Source: an uncultured Pelagibacteraceae bacterium
GTDB taxonomy: Bacteria; Pseudomonadota; Alphaproteobacteria; Pelagibacterales; Pelagibacteraceae
DNA length: 64,000 nt
NCBI GenBank assembly: GCA_902571925.1
Contig: CACGDW010000002.1
Span: forward strand, 62,001 to 126,000
Direction of reading: 5' to 3'
Below the pieces are notes generated by a model. It made no database searches, had not been told where the DNA came from, and saw only the letters and a program-made list of their open reading frames with translations. This document shows, one piece after another, positions 56,612-64,000 of the stretch; the first letter of the stretch is position 1, and every line of letters begins with the position of its first letter. The position numbers and the translations under genes were made by a program.

Positions 56612-57541
56612 ATGAACCATTTTATTAATTTAAAAGATATTCCTGCGAAAGATCTTAAAAAAATTTTGAAAGATGCAAAAAGAAGAAAAAAATTAAGAAA
56701 AATATTTAACACTTTAGAAATTGACAAAGGAGCTCCATTAAAGGGAAAATTATTAATCCAAATGTTTGAAAAATCAAGCTTAAGAACAAGATTGAGCTTT
56801 TATCTAGCAATTAAACAACTTGGAGGAGGAACTTTAACTCTAAGATCCAATGAACTCCATTTAGGAGCTGGCGGAGAGTCAATTGAGGATACAGCAAAAA
56901 TTTTATCCACATACGGAGATGGCTTTATGCTGCGAACAGACAATGATAAAAAGATTGAAAATTTTCAAGATTATTTGACTATTCCTATGATTAATGGATT
57001 AAGCCCATCATCTCATCCTACGCAAGTTTTGTCGGATGTTTTTACAATTGAGGAAATTAAAAAGACATCTATTTCTAACCTTAATATTACTTGGATAGGA
57101 GACTCAAACAATGTTTTAAACAGTCTAATTGCAGCTTCAGTTAAATTTAATTTTAAATTGAATATTGGGTGTCCAAAAAATTACGGTCCAAGTAAAAGTG
57201 TTTTAAATTGGGTTAAGAAGAATAAGAAAAAAATTTATATATTTCACAGTGCTGAAAAAGCGTCACAAAATGCAGATGTAATTTTTACAGACAAGGTGGT
57301 TTCACTAAATGATAAGGTTAACAAAAAACAAAAGTTACTAAGATTCAATAAATTTAAGGTTACAAAAAAATTAATGAGTTATACAAATAAAGATTGTATT
57401 TTTCTTCACTGTTTACCGAGAGGGCCTGAGGTAGAAGAGAAAGTTTTTTTTAGTAAACAATCAAAAGTTTGGCAGCAAGCTTTAAATAGAACACATGTCC
57501 AAAAAAGTATCTTGTTATATTGTTTTGGAAAATTAAGGTAA
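56612..57541 (+). CDS. argF: Ornithine carbamoyltransferase
   Basis: 309 residues. The carbamoyl-phosphate motif SSLRTRLSF (residues 55-63, canonical STRTR), LHLGAGGESIEDTAKILS, SSHPTQVLSDVFTI and the catalytic Cys in HCLPRGPEVEE are conserved. It makes citrulline from ornithine. The ATG follows the argD TAA with no gap; the end overlaps the cytochrome gene by 9 bases. Confidence 0.95.
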   Translation: MNHFINLKDIPAKDLKKILKDAKRRKKLRKIFNTLEIDKGAPLKGKLLIQMFEKSSLRTRLSFYLAIKQLGGGTLTLRSNELHLGAGGESIEDTAKILSTYGDGFMLRTDNDKKIENFQDYLTIPMINGLSPSSHPTQVLSDVFTIEEIKKTSISNLNITWIGDSNNVLNSLIAASVKFNFKLNIGCPKNYGPSKSVLNWVKKNKKKIYIFHSAEKASQNADVIFTDKVVSLNDKVNKKQKLLRFNKFKVTKKLMSYTNKDCIFLHCLPRGPEVEEKVFFSKQSKVWQQALNRTHVQKSILLYCFGKLR

Positions 57542-58072
57542 AGGTAAGGGATTATCTGAATTCTGATTAAGATACTTTATAACTGAAGCTCTATCTTTTT
57601 CTTTTCTTAAACCAGCAAAAGCCATTTTTGTTCCTTTAATCCATTTTGCAGGTTTGATAAGGTAACCATTTAATTCTTCAAATGACCAAGATTTTTCATA
57701 TGCGTCTAAAGCTTTTGAATATTTATAATCACCTACAGCTGCTACATCTCTGCCAACGACATTATACAATGCTGGGCCGATTCTATTTTTTCCACCTTTT
57801 ACTATTGAGTGGCATGCTGCACATTTTTTAAATATCTTTTCTCCACTTGCCACATCACCTAATGACATAAGAGCGGCGATATCGACTTTTTCTTCTTTTA
57901 CTTCACTAGCCGACGAAATATTAGATGAAACTTGTTCTACTTCAACACTATAGCCAGGGGTTTTGGGCTTTTCTACAAAAAATATTATACTAGAAACTTT
58001 ACTTATTCCAATGATAAGTAGGGCAACCAGCAAAATAGCTGCAACTATTTTGTTTATTTCAAAAGAATCCAT
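57533..58072 (-). CDS. cycM: Membrane-anchored cytochrome c (CycM/c552 type)
   Basis: 179 residues. An uncleaved N-terminal membrane segment (about 9-32) tethers a class I cytochrome c: the heme site is KKCAACHSIVKGG and the Met ligand lies in KGTKMAFAGLRKE; GPALYNVVGR is the usual intermediate stretch. CycM-type proteins carry electrons from the bc1 complex to the aa3 oxidase. Divergent from kdsB; a TATAAT on the minus strand (58102-58107) is 30 bases before the ATG. Confidence 0.92.
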   Translation of the reverse strand: MDSFEINKIVAAILLVALLIIGISKVSSIIFFVEKPKTPGYSVEVEQVSSNISSASEVKEEKVDIAALMSLGDVASGEKIFKKCAACHSIVKGGKNRIGPALYNVVGRDVAAVGDYKYSKALDAYEKSWSFEELNGYLIKPAKWIKGTKMAFAGLRKEKDRASVIKYLNQNSDNPLPLP

Positions 58073-58180
58073 TTTATAAAAATTTATTTTGAACGTATAA
58101 CATTATAAACAAAAAATTGCTTATATTTTAATGTACAATTTTGCCTCTATTTATAATCTTAGTTAGACCATAAAAAAAGA
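58073..58180. promoter_or_regulatory. Divergent promoter region cycM/kdsB
   Basis: 108 bases between oppositely oriented starts. A minus-strand TATAAT (58102-58107) points to cycM and a plus-strand TATAAT (58152-58157) to kdsB, each 23 to 30 bases from the start codon. No good -35 matches were found at 16-18 bases from either, so only the -10 elements are supported. Confidence 0.45.
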
Positions 58181-58915
58181 ATGAAAACATTAATTATAAT
58201 TCCTTCTAGGTTATCAGCGACGAGATTACCGGGCAAACCTTTGCTAAAGATAAATGGATTATCTATTATTTCTCATGTAGTAAAAAACGCTGAGAACGCA
58301 AATATAGGAGAAGTATATGTTGCCGCTGAAGATCAGGAAATTGTTGATGATATTCATAATAACGGTGGTCAAGCAATTTTAACAAGTAAAAATCATAGAA
58401 CTGGTACAGACAGAATTTATGAGGCATTAAAAAAACTAGATAAAAAAGATACTGACTTAATAATTAATCTCCAAGGAGATGAGCCCTTAATGAAAAGTGA
58501 CGATATTAAAAATTTGAATGATAAGATGATTTTAAGTAAATCGAAAATCGGTACTTTAGCCTCAAATTTTTTAAACAAAGATTTATATGAAAATCAAAAT
58601 GTTGTTAAAGTAAAAACTAAAGAAAGTTTGCAAGTTTCTAATTTTCCAGAGGCAATAAATTTTATGAGAAAGTCTGAACATTTTGAAGAAAACATTTATC
58701 ATCATTTAGGAATATATTGTTATGATATTGAAACACTCAAAACATATGTTTCTATTAAGCAATCCCCTAAAGAAATTAAAAGTAGATTAGAGCAGTTGAG
58801 AGCACTAGATAACAATATAAAAATCAATGTAGCCCAAGCAAAATCATCTCCCATAGGTCTTGATACAATGGAAGATTATGTGGCTATAAAAAAGATAATG
58901 GAATATAAATCCTGA
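58181..58915 (+). CDS. kdsB: CMP-KDO synthetase
   Basis: 244 residues, activates KDO with CTP for lipid A-core assembly. N-terminal IIPSRLSATRLPGKPLLKI, VYVAAEDQEIVD, HRTGTDRIYEAL, NLQGDEPLM and the late RLEQLRALDNNIKI are CMP-KDO synthetase features. It complements kdsD in the same window. Its stop overlaps the pheA start (TGATG). Confidence 0.95.
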   Translation: MKTLIIIPSRLSATRLPGKPLLKINGLSIISHVVKNAENANIGEVYVAAEDQEIVDDIHNNGGQAILTSKNHRTGTDRIYEALKKLDKKDTDLIINLQGDEPLMKSDDIKNLNDKMILSKSKIGTLASNFLNKDLYENQNVVKVKTKESLQVSNFPEAINFMRKSEHFEENIYHHLGIYCYDIETLKTYVSIKQSPKEIKSRLEQLRALDNNIKINVAQAKSSPIGLDTMEDYVAIKKIMEYKS

Positions 58916-59745
58916 TGAGTAAAATTTATTTTCAAGGATCTTTTGGTGCATATTCACATTTAGCAGCTTTATCTATTGAACCTAATTCAGAAATTATTCC
59001 TTGCAAAACTTTTGATGAGTGCTTTATAAAAGCTTCAAAAGATACTAATTCTAAAATTATTATACCCGAGTCAAATAGAATTACAGGTAATATAGGAATT
59101 GAATATTTGTTATTTGAATATAGATTAAATATCTATTCAGAATATTTTCAAAAAATAGAACACAATTTATTAGGGTTACCTGGTTCAAAAATTTCTGAAA
59201 TAGAAGATGTATATTCTCATGGCCAAGCATTATCTCAATGCTCAAAATTTATTAAATCAAATAAACTTAATGAACATGTTCGAGCAGATACAGCTGGTTC
59301 AGCTGAAATGGTCTCTAATATTAAAGATAAAAAAAAATCAGCTATTGCATCCTCTTTAAGTGCTCAAACTTATGGTCTTGAAATTATGAAAAAAAATATT
59401 GAAAATGAAAAAGGTAATCTTACAAGATTTTTAGTAATGGGAAAGAATATTAAACAACCTGAATTTGATAATAAAAAATATATAACTTCATTTTTATTTA
59501 AATTAAAGAGTAAGCCAGCCGCATTATATCAAGCCCTGGGAGGGTTTGCTATTCATTCAGTCAATCTAACTAAGCTTCAAAGTTATCCAGAAAAGAATTC
59601 TTTCGACTCTTTCTTTTTTCTATGTGATTTAGATGGCCATATAGAAGATGAAAAAGTTCAAAAATCTTTAGAGGAACTAGGACTTCATTGTCAAGATTTT
59701 CACGTTCTAGGTGTTTTTGAAGCAGATAAAGTCAGAGATAAATAA
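58915..59745 (+). CDS. pheA: Prephenate dehydratase
   Basis: 276 residues: an N-terminal periplasmic-binding-like dehydratase domain (FQGSFGAYSHLAAL, PESNRITGNIG, catalytic TRF in NLTRFLVM) and a C-terminal ACT domain (SFLFKLKSKPAALYQALGGF). The feedback ESRP motif appears as LQSYPEKNS, as in many alphaproteobacteria. No chorismate mutase domain is fused. Makes phenylpyruvate. Confidence 0.94.
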   Translation: MSKIYFQGSFGAYSHLAALSIEPNSEIIPCKTFDECFIKASKDTNSKIIIPESNRITGNIGIEYLLFEYRLNIYSEYFQKIEHNLLGLPGSKISEIEDVYSHGQALSQCSKFIKSNKLNEHVRADTAGSAEMVSNIKDKKKSAIASSLSAQTYGLEIMKKNIENEKGNLTRFLVMGKNIKQPEFDNKKYITSFLFKLKSKPAALYQALGGFAIHSVNLTKLQSYPEKNSFDSFFFLCDLDGHIEDEKVQKSLEELGLHCQDFHVLGVFEADKVRDK

Positions 59746-59783
59746 ATTTTAATCTTTTATTGTAGATAACAAATTATTACTGT

Positions 59784-59789
59784 TATAAT
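59784..59789 (+). promoter_or_regulatory. -10 element for the SRP RNA
   Basis: A perfect TATAAT lies 7 bases before the predicted 5' end of SRP RNA. A weak TTGTAG (59760-59765) is 18 bases upstream. The position relative to the RNA supports it. Confidence 0.55.
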
Positions 59790-59792
59790 AAT

Positions 59793-59881
59793 CTTGGAGG
59801 CTAGGGCGTTATCTGCATGAACCCGACTAGGTCCTAACGGAAGCAATCGTAATGACAGTTTGACGGGTCTAGTCTCCTAAG
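59793..59881 (+). ncRNA. ffs: Signal recognition particle RNA (4.5S type)
   Basis: A single long hairpin: CTTGGAGGCTAG at the 5' end pairs with CTAGTCTCCTAAG at the 3' end, and the conserved Ffh-binding part appears as GACTAGGTCCTAACGGAAGCA opposite TGACGGGTCTAGTC. The AGGTCC...GGAAGCA core is the SRP RNA signature. Location immediately upstream of dnaX is conserved in alphaproteobacteria. The ends are approximate by a few bases. The RNA guides membrane protein targeting with Ffh. Confidence 0.9.
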
Positions 59882-59888
59882 GATAAAA

Positions 59889-61538
59889 ATGAGCAAAAAT
59901 TCTAAAGTTTTAGCACTGAAGTATAGACCTCAGACTTTCAATGATCTTATTGGTCAAGATATAGTTGCTGAAACAATCTTAAACTCAATCAAAATGAATA
60001 AAATGCCAAATGCTTTTTTATTTACTGGAATTAGAGGAGTAGGAAAAACAACAATTGCAAGAATAGTTGCCAAACTATTGAATTGTAAAAATGATCCAAA
60101 AAATTTATGCAATGAAGAGTCATGTAAAAACTGTCACTGTAGCGATATTGCAAAATCGAGCCACATTGATGTTCTAGAGATGGATGCTGCTAGCAAAACA
60201 GGAGTTGACGATGTGCGAGATTTAATAGAATTTTCAAGATACAGTCCAACTACATCTAAATACAAGGTATTTATAATAGATGAGGTTCATATGCTAAGTA
60301 AACAAGCATTTAATGCTCTTTTAAAAACATTAGAAGAACCACCAGAGTATCTAAAATTCATTTTTGCTACCACTGAAATTAAAAAAATACCGATAACAGT
60401 AGTATCACGATGTCAAAGATTTGATCTGCCAAGAGTAAAGTCTTTAGAATTATTTGAATTTATCAAAAAAGTAAAAGATAAAGAGAAAGGCAAAGTTTCT
60501 GATGAAGCCTTAAAGTTGATTGTTAAAATATCTGAGGGCTCTGTTAGAGATGCTCTCTCTTTACTAGATAGAGGGTTGTTAACTCTAGATCAAAATGAGG
60601 AATTGGACATTAAGACTGCACAAAAAATTTTTGGATATTTTGATAAAACTTATTTAATTGATATTTTTGAAATGATTTTAAAAGGTGAGGAAGAGAAAGT
60701 GATTGAACTTTATAGAAAAATTTATGATCAAGGTGTAGAGCCCAAAATTTTTATGAATGATTTTTTTGAGCTCATTTATTATTTTAAAAATATAAATTCA
60801 ATTACTCTTGAAAGCACAAACTTTTCTCTTAACGATCAGGAATTTTCAAGAATTAAGGATATATCAGGTAAAATAGATGATGAAGTTTTAATATTATTCT
60901 GGCAATTTACATTAAGAACCCTAGATGAATTAGAGATTGTTTCAAATCCAAATTTATCTATAGAGATGTTTTTAATAAGATTGATGTATTTAGTTTCCAC
61001 TAAACCTAAAGATAAATCTGAAAAAAATGTAGACTTAGATGAATTAAGTGAAAAAAAAAAAATAATTTCAGATTTTAAATCTGATGCGATCAATCAAATT
61101 AAAAATATAACCCAGGAAAAAAAAATAAAGCCTGAAATAGATAATAACATAAAAGCAGATAAGAAAATTTCTATTATTTCATTTGATCAATTATTGGAGA
61201 TTTGTTCTGAAAAAAAGGAAATGAAACTTAAATATGAATTAGAAAAAAATGTAAATCTTGTAAGATTTGAAAAAAACAGAATGGAAATATCTTTTAATGA
61301 CAGTCTAGATAAAAATTTTGTTAAAGAATTATCATTAAAACTTTTTGAATGGACAGATCAAAGATGGATCATAACCTTAAGTAAGGAAAAAGGTGAGATA
61401 TCAATTAAGGAGAAACAAAAAAATAAGAGAGCTTTATTAACAGATAAAGCCAAGCAAACTAATTTATATAAAGCTGTATTAGAAAAGTTCCCTGATGCAA
61501 ATTTAGTTGATGTAGTTTCAGGTGAAGAAAAGGATTAA
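59889..61538 (+). CDS. dnaX: DNA polymerase III subunits tau/gamma
   Basis: 549-residue clamp-loader ATPase. Walker A GIRGVGKTT (47-55), zinc-ribbon Cys74/79/82/84, Walker B VFIIDEVHML, the SRC arginine-finger motif VVSRCQRFD and a domain III ending near FLIRLMYLVS (about 368) are all seen; the remaining part is the tau-specific domain. Just after domain III lies a 12-A run and hairpin (61051-61084) that may make a short product of about 396 residues. It starts 8 bases after SRP RNA and is followed by ybaB and recR, the classic order. Confidence 0.96.
   Translation: MSKNSKVLALKYRPQTFNDLIGQDIVAETILNSIKMNKMPNAFLFTGIRGVGKTTIARIVAKLLNCKNDPKNLCNEESCKNCHCSDIAKSSHIDVLEMDAASKTGVDDVRDLIEFSRYSPTTSKYKVFIIDEVHMLSKQAFNALLKTLEEPPEYLKFIFATTEIKKIPITVVSRCQRFDLPRVKSLELFEFIKKVKDKEKGKVSDEALKLIVKISEGSVRDALSLLDRGLLTLDQNEELDIKTAQKIFGYFDKTYLIDIFEMILKGEEEKVIELYRKIYDQGVEPKIFMNDFFELIYYFKNINSITLESTNFSLNDQEFSRIKDISGKIDDEVLILFWQFTLRTLDELEIVSNPNLSIEMFLIRLMYLVSTKPKDKSEKNVDLDELSEKKKIISDFKSDAINQIKNITQEKKIKPEIDNNIKADKKISIISFDQLLEICSEKKEMKLKYELEKNVNLVRFEKNRMEISFNDSLDKNFVKELSLKLFEWTDQRWIITLSKEKGEISIKEKQKNKRALLTDKAKQTNLYKAVLEKFPDANLVDVVSGEEKD
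61051..61084 (+). promoter_or_regulatory. Candidate programmed frameshift/slippage element in dnaX
   Basis: A run of 12 A (61051-61062) reads GAA AAA AAA AAA ATA in frame (residues 388-392). Five bases later TCAGATTT-T-AAATCTGA (61068-61084) is a perfect inverted repeat able to form a hairpin. A -1 shift leads to N-N-F-R-F and a TAA at 61076-61078; a +1 shift gives TAA at once (61063-61065). The position, just after domain III, is where E. coli and Thermus generate gamma. Confidence 0.6.
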
Positions 61539-61539
61539 A

Positions 61540-61857
61540 ATGACCGATTTTAATAAAATAATAGATAAAGCAAAAGAATTAGAAGCCAAAATGAAGGAAA
61601 GTCAAGAGAATATAAAAAAAATTAGAGTGGAAGGTGTGTCAGGTTCTAACTCTGTAAAAGTAGTTCTAGATGGTGAAGGTGAAATGCAGAATATAGAAAT
61701 TTCAGACTCCATCTTAAAAGAGGATAAGTCGATAGTAGAAGATTTGATAGTCGCAGCACATAATGATGCTAAAACTAAATTAAAAACGAAAACTTCTGAG
61801 GAAATTTCAAAAGCAACAGGTGGGTTTGGGATTCCAGGATTTAAATGGCCACTTTGA
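61540..61857 (+). CDS. ybaB: YbaB/EbfC nucleoid-associated protein
   Basis: 105 residues from ATG 61540, which follows the dnaX stop by one base and has AAAGGA as ribosome-binding site (an upstream frame start at 61522 lies within dnaX). Typical features are the N-terminal coiled helix KAKELEAKMKESQENIKKI and DGEGEMQNIEISDSIL, ending ATGGFGIPGFKWPL. Binds DNA as a dimer; located with recR as usual. Confidence 0.94.
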   Translation: MTDFNKIIDKAKELEAKMKESQENIKKIRVEGVSGSNSVKVVLDGEGEMQNIEISDSILKEDKSIVEDLIVAAHNDAKTKLKTKTSEEISKATGGFGIPGFKWPL

Positions 61858-61861
61858 ATTC

Positions 61862-62479
61862 ATGCAAAATATAAATGAGATTGAAGATTTAATAAAATTA
61901 ATCTCAAAACTTCCAGGGCTAGGTCCTAAATCAGCAAAAAGAATTGTATTAAAATTAATTAACAATAGAGATGAGCTTATTAAGCCAATAGCCAATATAT
62001 TAGTTCAAGTTTATAAAAATATTTCTAGATGTAAAATTTGTGGAACATTAAAACTTAACTCAATAGAATGTAGCTACAATAATTGTAAAGTTGTTGAAAA
62101 AAAATATGATAAAATTTGTGTAGTTGAAAATATTTCTGATCAATGGAGCATTGAAAGTTCAAGTATATACAAAGGATATTTTCATATTTTAGGAGGAACT
62201 ATTTCCTCTGTAGGACAAAGTAAAGAAGATCTATTAGTAAATTCTCTGGTTAAAAGAGCAAATAATGAGGAAATCCAGGAGGTTATTTTGGCAACTAGCG
62301 CAACTGTAGAAGGTCAAACAACTGCATATTACATTCAAGAAAGTTTAAAAAATTGTAATGTGAAAGTGACAAAACTTGCTCAAGGGTTACCAATTGGTGG
62401 AGAAATAGAAAGTTTAGATGATGGAACTTTATTTTCTGCTTTTAAAAACAGATCTAAGTTAAATTCTAATTCAGATTAA
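61862..62479 (+). CDS. recR: Recombination protein RecR
   Basis: 205 residues from ATG 61862 (a longer frame begins inside ybaB, but the RecR family starts about here). Helix-hairpin-helix [17 protein letters not shown]4 zinc finger [14 protein letters not shown]...NNCK, and TOPRIM residues in IC VVEN and GGTIS. Works with RecO/RecF in gap repair. Overlaps the convergent glcB end by 9 bases. Confidence 0.95.
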   Translation: MQNINEIEDLIKLISKLPGLGPKSAKRIVLKLINNRDELIKPIANILVQVYKNISRCKICGTLKLNSIECSYNNCKVVEKKYDKICVVENISDQWSIESSSIYKGYFHILGGTISSVGQSKEDLLVNSLVKRANNEEIQEVILATSATVEGQTTAYYIQESLKNCNVKVTKLAQGLPIGGEIESLDDGTLFSAFKNRSKLNSNSD

Positions 62480-64000
62480 CTTTTTTTCTAACCTATTTAA
62501 ATGTAAAAGAGGTTCAGTATATCCAGATGGTTGATCTTTACCTTTAAATATTAAATCACAAGCAGTTTTAAAAGCTAAAGAATTTTCATAATTATCGCTC
62601 ATTTTTGTATACTCTTGATCATCCTCATTTTGTTTATCGACAACTTTAGCCATTTCTTTCATTATTTCTACAACTTGAATTTTTGTTGTTATTCCATGAT
62701 GTATCCAGTTAGCAATATGTTGAGATGAAATTCTTAAAGTAGCTCTATCTTCCATGAGGCCTATGTTATTTATATCAGGAACTTTTGAACACCCAACTCC
62801 CTGATCAATCCATCTAACAACATACCCTAGTAAAGTTTGGGCAGAGTTTGATATCTCTGAATTAATTTCATCAACAGACCAGTTAGGCCTATCTGCAGTT
62901 GGGATTGTTAAAAGATCGTCTAAATTAGTTTTTCCACGATTCAAAATTTTTTGTTGCTCTTTAAAGATATCTATTTCATGGTAATGTAGAGCATGTATTG
63001 AAGCTGCTGTAGGAGAGGGAACCCAGGCACAATTAGCGCCTGCTTTTAAATGATTGATTTTTTCACTCATCATCTCTCTCATTTTATCAGGCATAGCCCA
63101 CATACCCTTTCCTATTTGAGCTTTTCCAGAAAAACCACACTTTAAACCAATATCAACATTGTTATTTTCATAAGCTGAAATCCATTTTGATGATTTCATA
63201 TCTCCTTTTTTAATCATTGGTCCAGCTTCCATTGAAGTATGAATTTCATCTCCAGTTCTGTCTAGGAATCCAGTATTAATAAAAAAAACCCTATTTTTAA
63301 GTGTTCTTATGCATTCTTTTAAGTTTACTGAAGTTCTTCTTTCTTCATCCATTATTCCAATTTTACAAGTATTCTTTTCTAAATTTAACAACTCTTCAAC
63401 TTTAGAAAAAATAGAGTCTGTAAAAGCTGTTTCTTCAGGACCATGCATTTTAGGTTTTACAATATAAATTGAACCTTTTTTTGAATTCTTGTTTTTTTTT
63501 AAATCATGGACTGCTGCAGCTGTTGTTAAAAAAGCATCCATGATTCCCTCGGGCATCTCTTTGCCATCTTTTAAAATAATAGATGGTGTAGTCATTAGGT
63601 GGCCAACATTTCTTATTAAAAGCAAACTTCTGCCATGAAGTTTTAATCCCTTGCCATCTCTTGATATGTAACTTCTGTCAGGATTTAATTTTCTTTCTAA
63701 TTTTTTTCCGTTTTTTTCAAATTGTATCTTTAAATCTCCTTTCATTAAACCTAGCCAATTTTTATAACAGATAATTTTATCTTCCGCATCTACAGCTGCA
63801 ACACTGTCTTCATTATCGCAAATTGTTGAAACAGCAGACTCTACAATTACATCACTAATCCCTGCAATATCATGAGCTGCACTAAATGCTTTGGGATTTA
63901 TGATTATTTCAAAATGGAGATTATTATTTTTAATTATTATTGCTGAAGGCTTGTTAGCATCTCCTCTGTGCCCTACAAACTTATTTTGATCTTTTAACTT
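62471..64000 (-). CDS. glcB: Malate synthase G (5' end outside window)
   Basis: About 509 C-terminal residues are visible; the frame stays open to base 64000, so the N-terminus lies beyond. Family (E. coli GlcB about 720 residues) motifs are [40 protein letters not shown] (active-site Arg), [19 protein letters not shown] and the late [18 protein letters not shown] with catalytic Cys. It condenses glyoxylate with acetyl-CoA. SAR11 relatives are known to control this gene by a glycine riboswitch; the upstream region is not in this window, so that cannot be judged. Confidence 0.95.
   Translation of the reverse strand, partial: KLKDQNKFVGHRGDANKPSAIIIKNNNLHFEIIINPKAFSAAHDIAGISDVIVESAVSTICDNEDSVAAVDAEDKIICYKNWLGLMKGDLKIQFEKNGKKLERKLNPDRSYISRDGKGLKLHGRSLLLIRNVGHLMTTPSIILKDGKEMPEGIMDAFLTTAAAVHDLKKNKNSKKGSIYIVKPKMHGPEETAFTDSIFSKVEELLNLEKNTCKIGIMDEERRTSVNLKECIRTLKNRVFFINTGFLDRTGDEIHTSMEAGPMIKKGDMKSSKWISAYENNNVDIGLKCGFSGKAQIGKGMWAMPDKMREMMSEKINHLKAGANCAWVPSPTAASIHALHYHEIDIFKEQQKILNRGKTNLDDLLTIPTADRPNWSVDEINSEISNSAQTLLGYVVRWIDQGVGCSKVPDINNIGLMEDRATLRISSQHIANWIHHGITTKIQVVEIMKEMAKVVDKQNEDDQEYTKMSDNYENSLAFKTACDLIFKGKDQPSGYTEPLLHLNRLEKKLI

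Noticed and set aside
63746-64000. Glycine riboswitch controlling malate synthase
   Set aside because: The gene is open to the window edge, so its upstream region is not visible. Nothing resembling the riboswitch was seen inside the window.

Overview
The window is a gene-dense stretch of a very AT-rich, streamlined alphaproteobacterial chromosome, most likely a member of the SAR11 clade (Pelagibacterales). The reasons are the AT richness and lysine/asparagine/isoleucine-heavy proteins, genes that overlap or sit a few bases apart, no gene-free gap longer than about 225 bases, no insertion sequences or phage genes, and classic alphaproteobacterial gene orders: rpmH-rnpA-yidD-yidC-argB-dapD-dapE, def-fmt-truA, murA-DUF2948-hisD-infA, rpsA-ihfB-pyrF-trpF-trpB-trpA-accD-folC, kdsD-lptC-lptB, SRP RNA-dnaX-ybaB-recR, and GcrA. 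The assignment is an inference from gene content; there is no rRNA in the window.

Layout. 1-3153: end of pheT, then lepA. 3155-9185: an accessory cell-surface sugar block (two glycosyltransferases, a 2-oxoglutarate oxygenase, a sugar C-methyltransferase, rfbC, an NAD-dependent sugar reductase/epimerase, rfbA) around a tRNA-Ser. 9269-16190: gyrB, the redox sensor kinase regB, and a CobT/CobS/J-domain/BolA module. 16179-21983: aroB, aroK, two envelope proteins of unknown function, def, fmt, truA. 21973-29376: SET-domain and HDAC-like proteins, dapE, dapD, a HAD phosphatase, argB, and the yidC-yidD-rnpA-rpmH operon with a clear promoter. 29458-34731: a VTT membrane protein, tRNA-Thr, small proteins, dcd, murA, hisD, infA, tRNA-Phe, a cold-shock gene. 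34732-41905: tRNA-His abutting hisS, hisZ, hisG, then a nuclease cluster (rmuC, an MGME1-like exonuclease, an exonuclease I-like protein) and thioredoxin. 41902-53764 (all minus strand): folC, accD, trpABF, pyrF, ihfB, rpsA, aroA, lptB, lptC, kdsD, an RNase D-like protein. 53782-64000: an NDUFA9-like protein, gcrA, argD, argF, a membrane-anchored cytochrome c, kdsB, pheA, SRP RNA, dnaX, ybaB, recR and the C-terminal part of malate synthase G.

Most of the window is core biosynthesis: shikimate/aromatic amino acids (aroA, aroB, aroK, pheA, trpA/B/F), arginine (argB, argD, argF), lysine/DAP (dapD, dapE), histidine (hisD, hisG, hisZ), LPS core (kdsD, kdsB, lptB, lptC), translation and replication. 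The points most worth a second look are: a 12-A run plus a perfect hairpin in dnaX that looks like a programmed frameshift/slippage site for a short clamp-loader subunit; a tRNA-His without G-1/C73 whose 3' end lies 4 bases before the hisS start codon; a tryptophan synthase beta chain in which the catalytic Glu is Asp; a tRNA-Thr and a tRNA-Phe with altered T-loops; the CobS/CobT-like chaperone pair linked to a J-domain protein and BolA; the SET+HDAC pair; and several tiny genes missed by length cut-offs.
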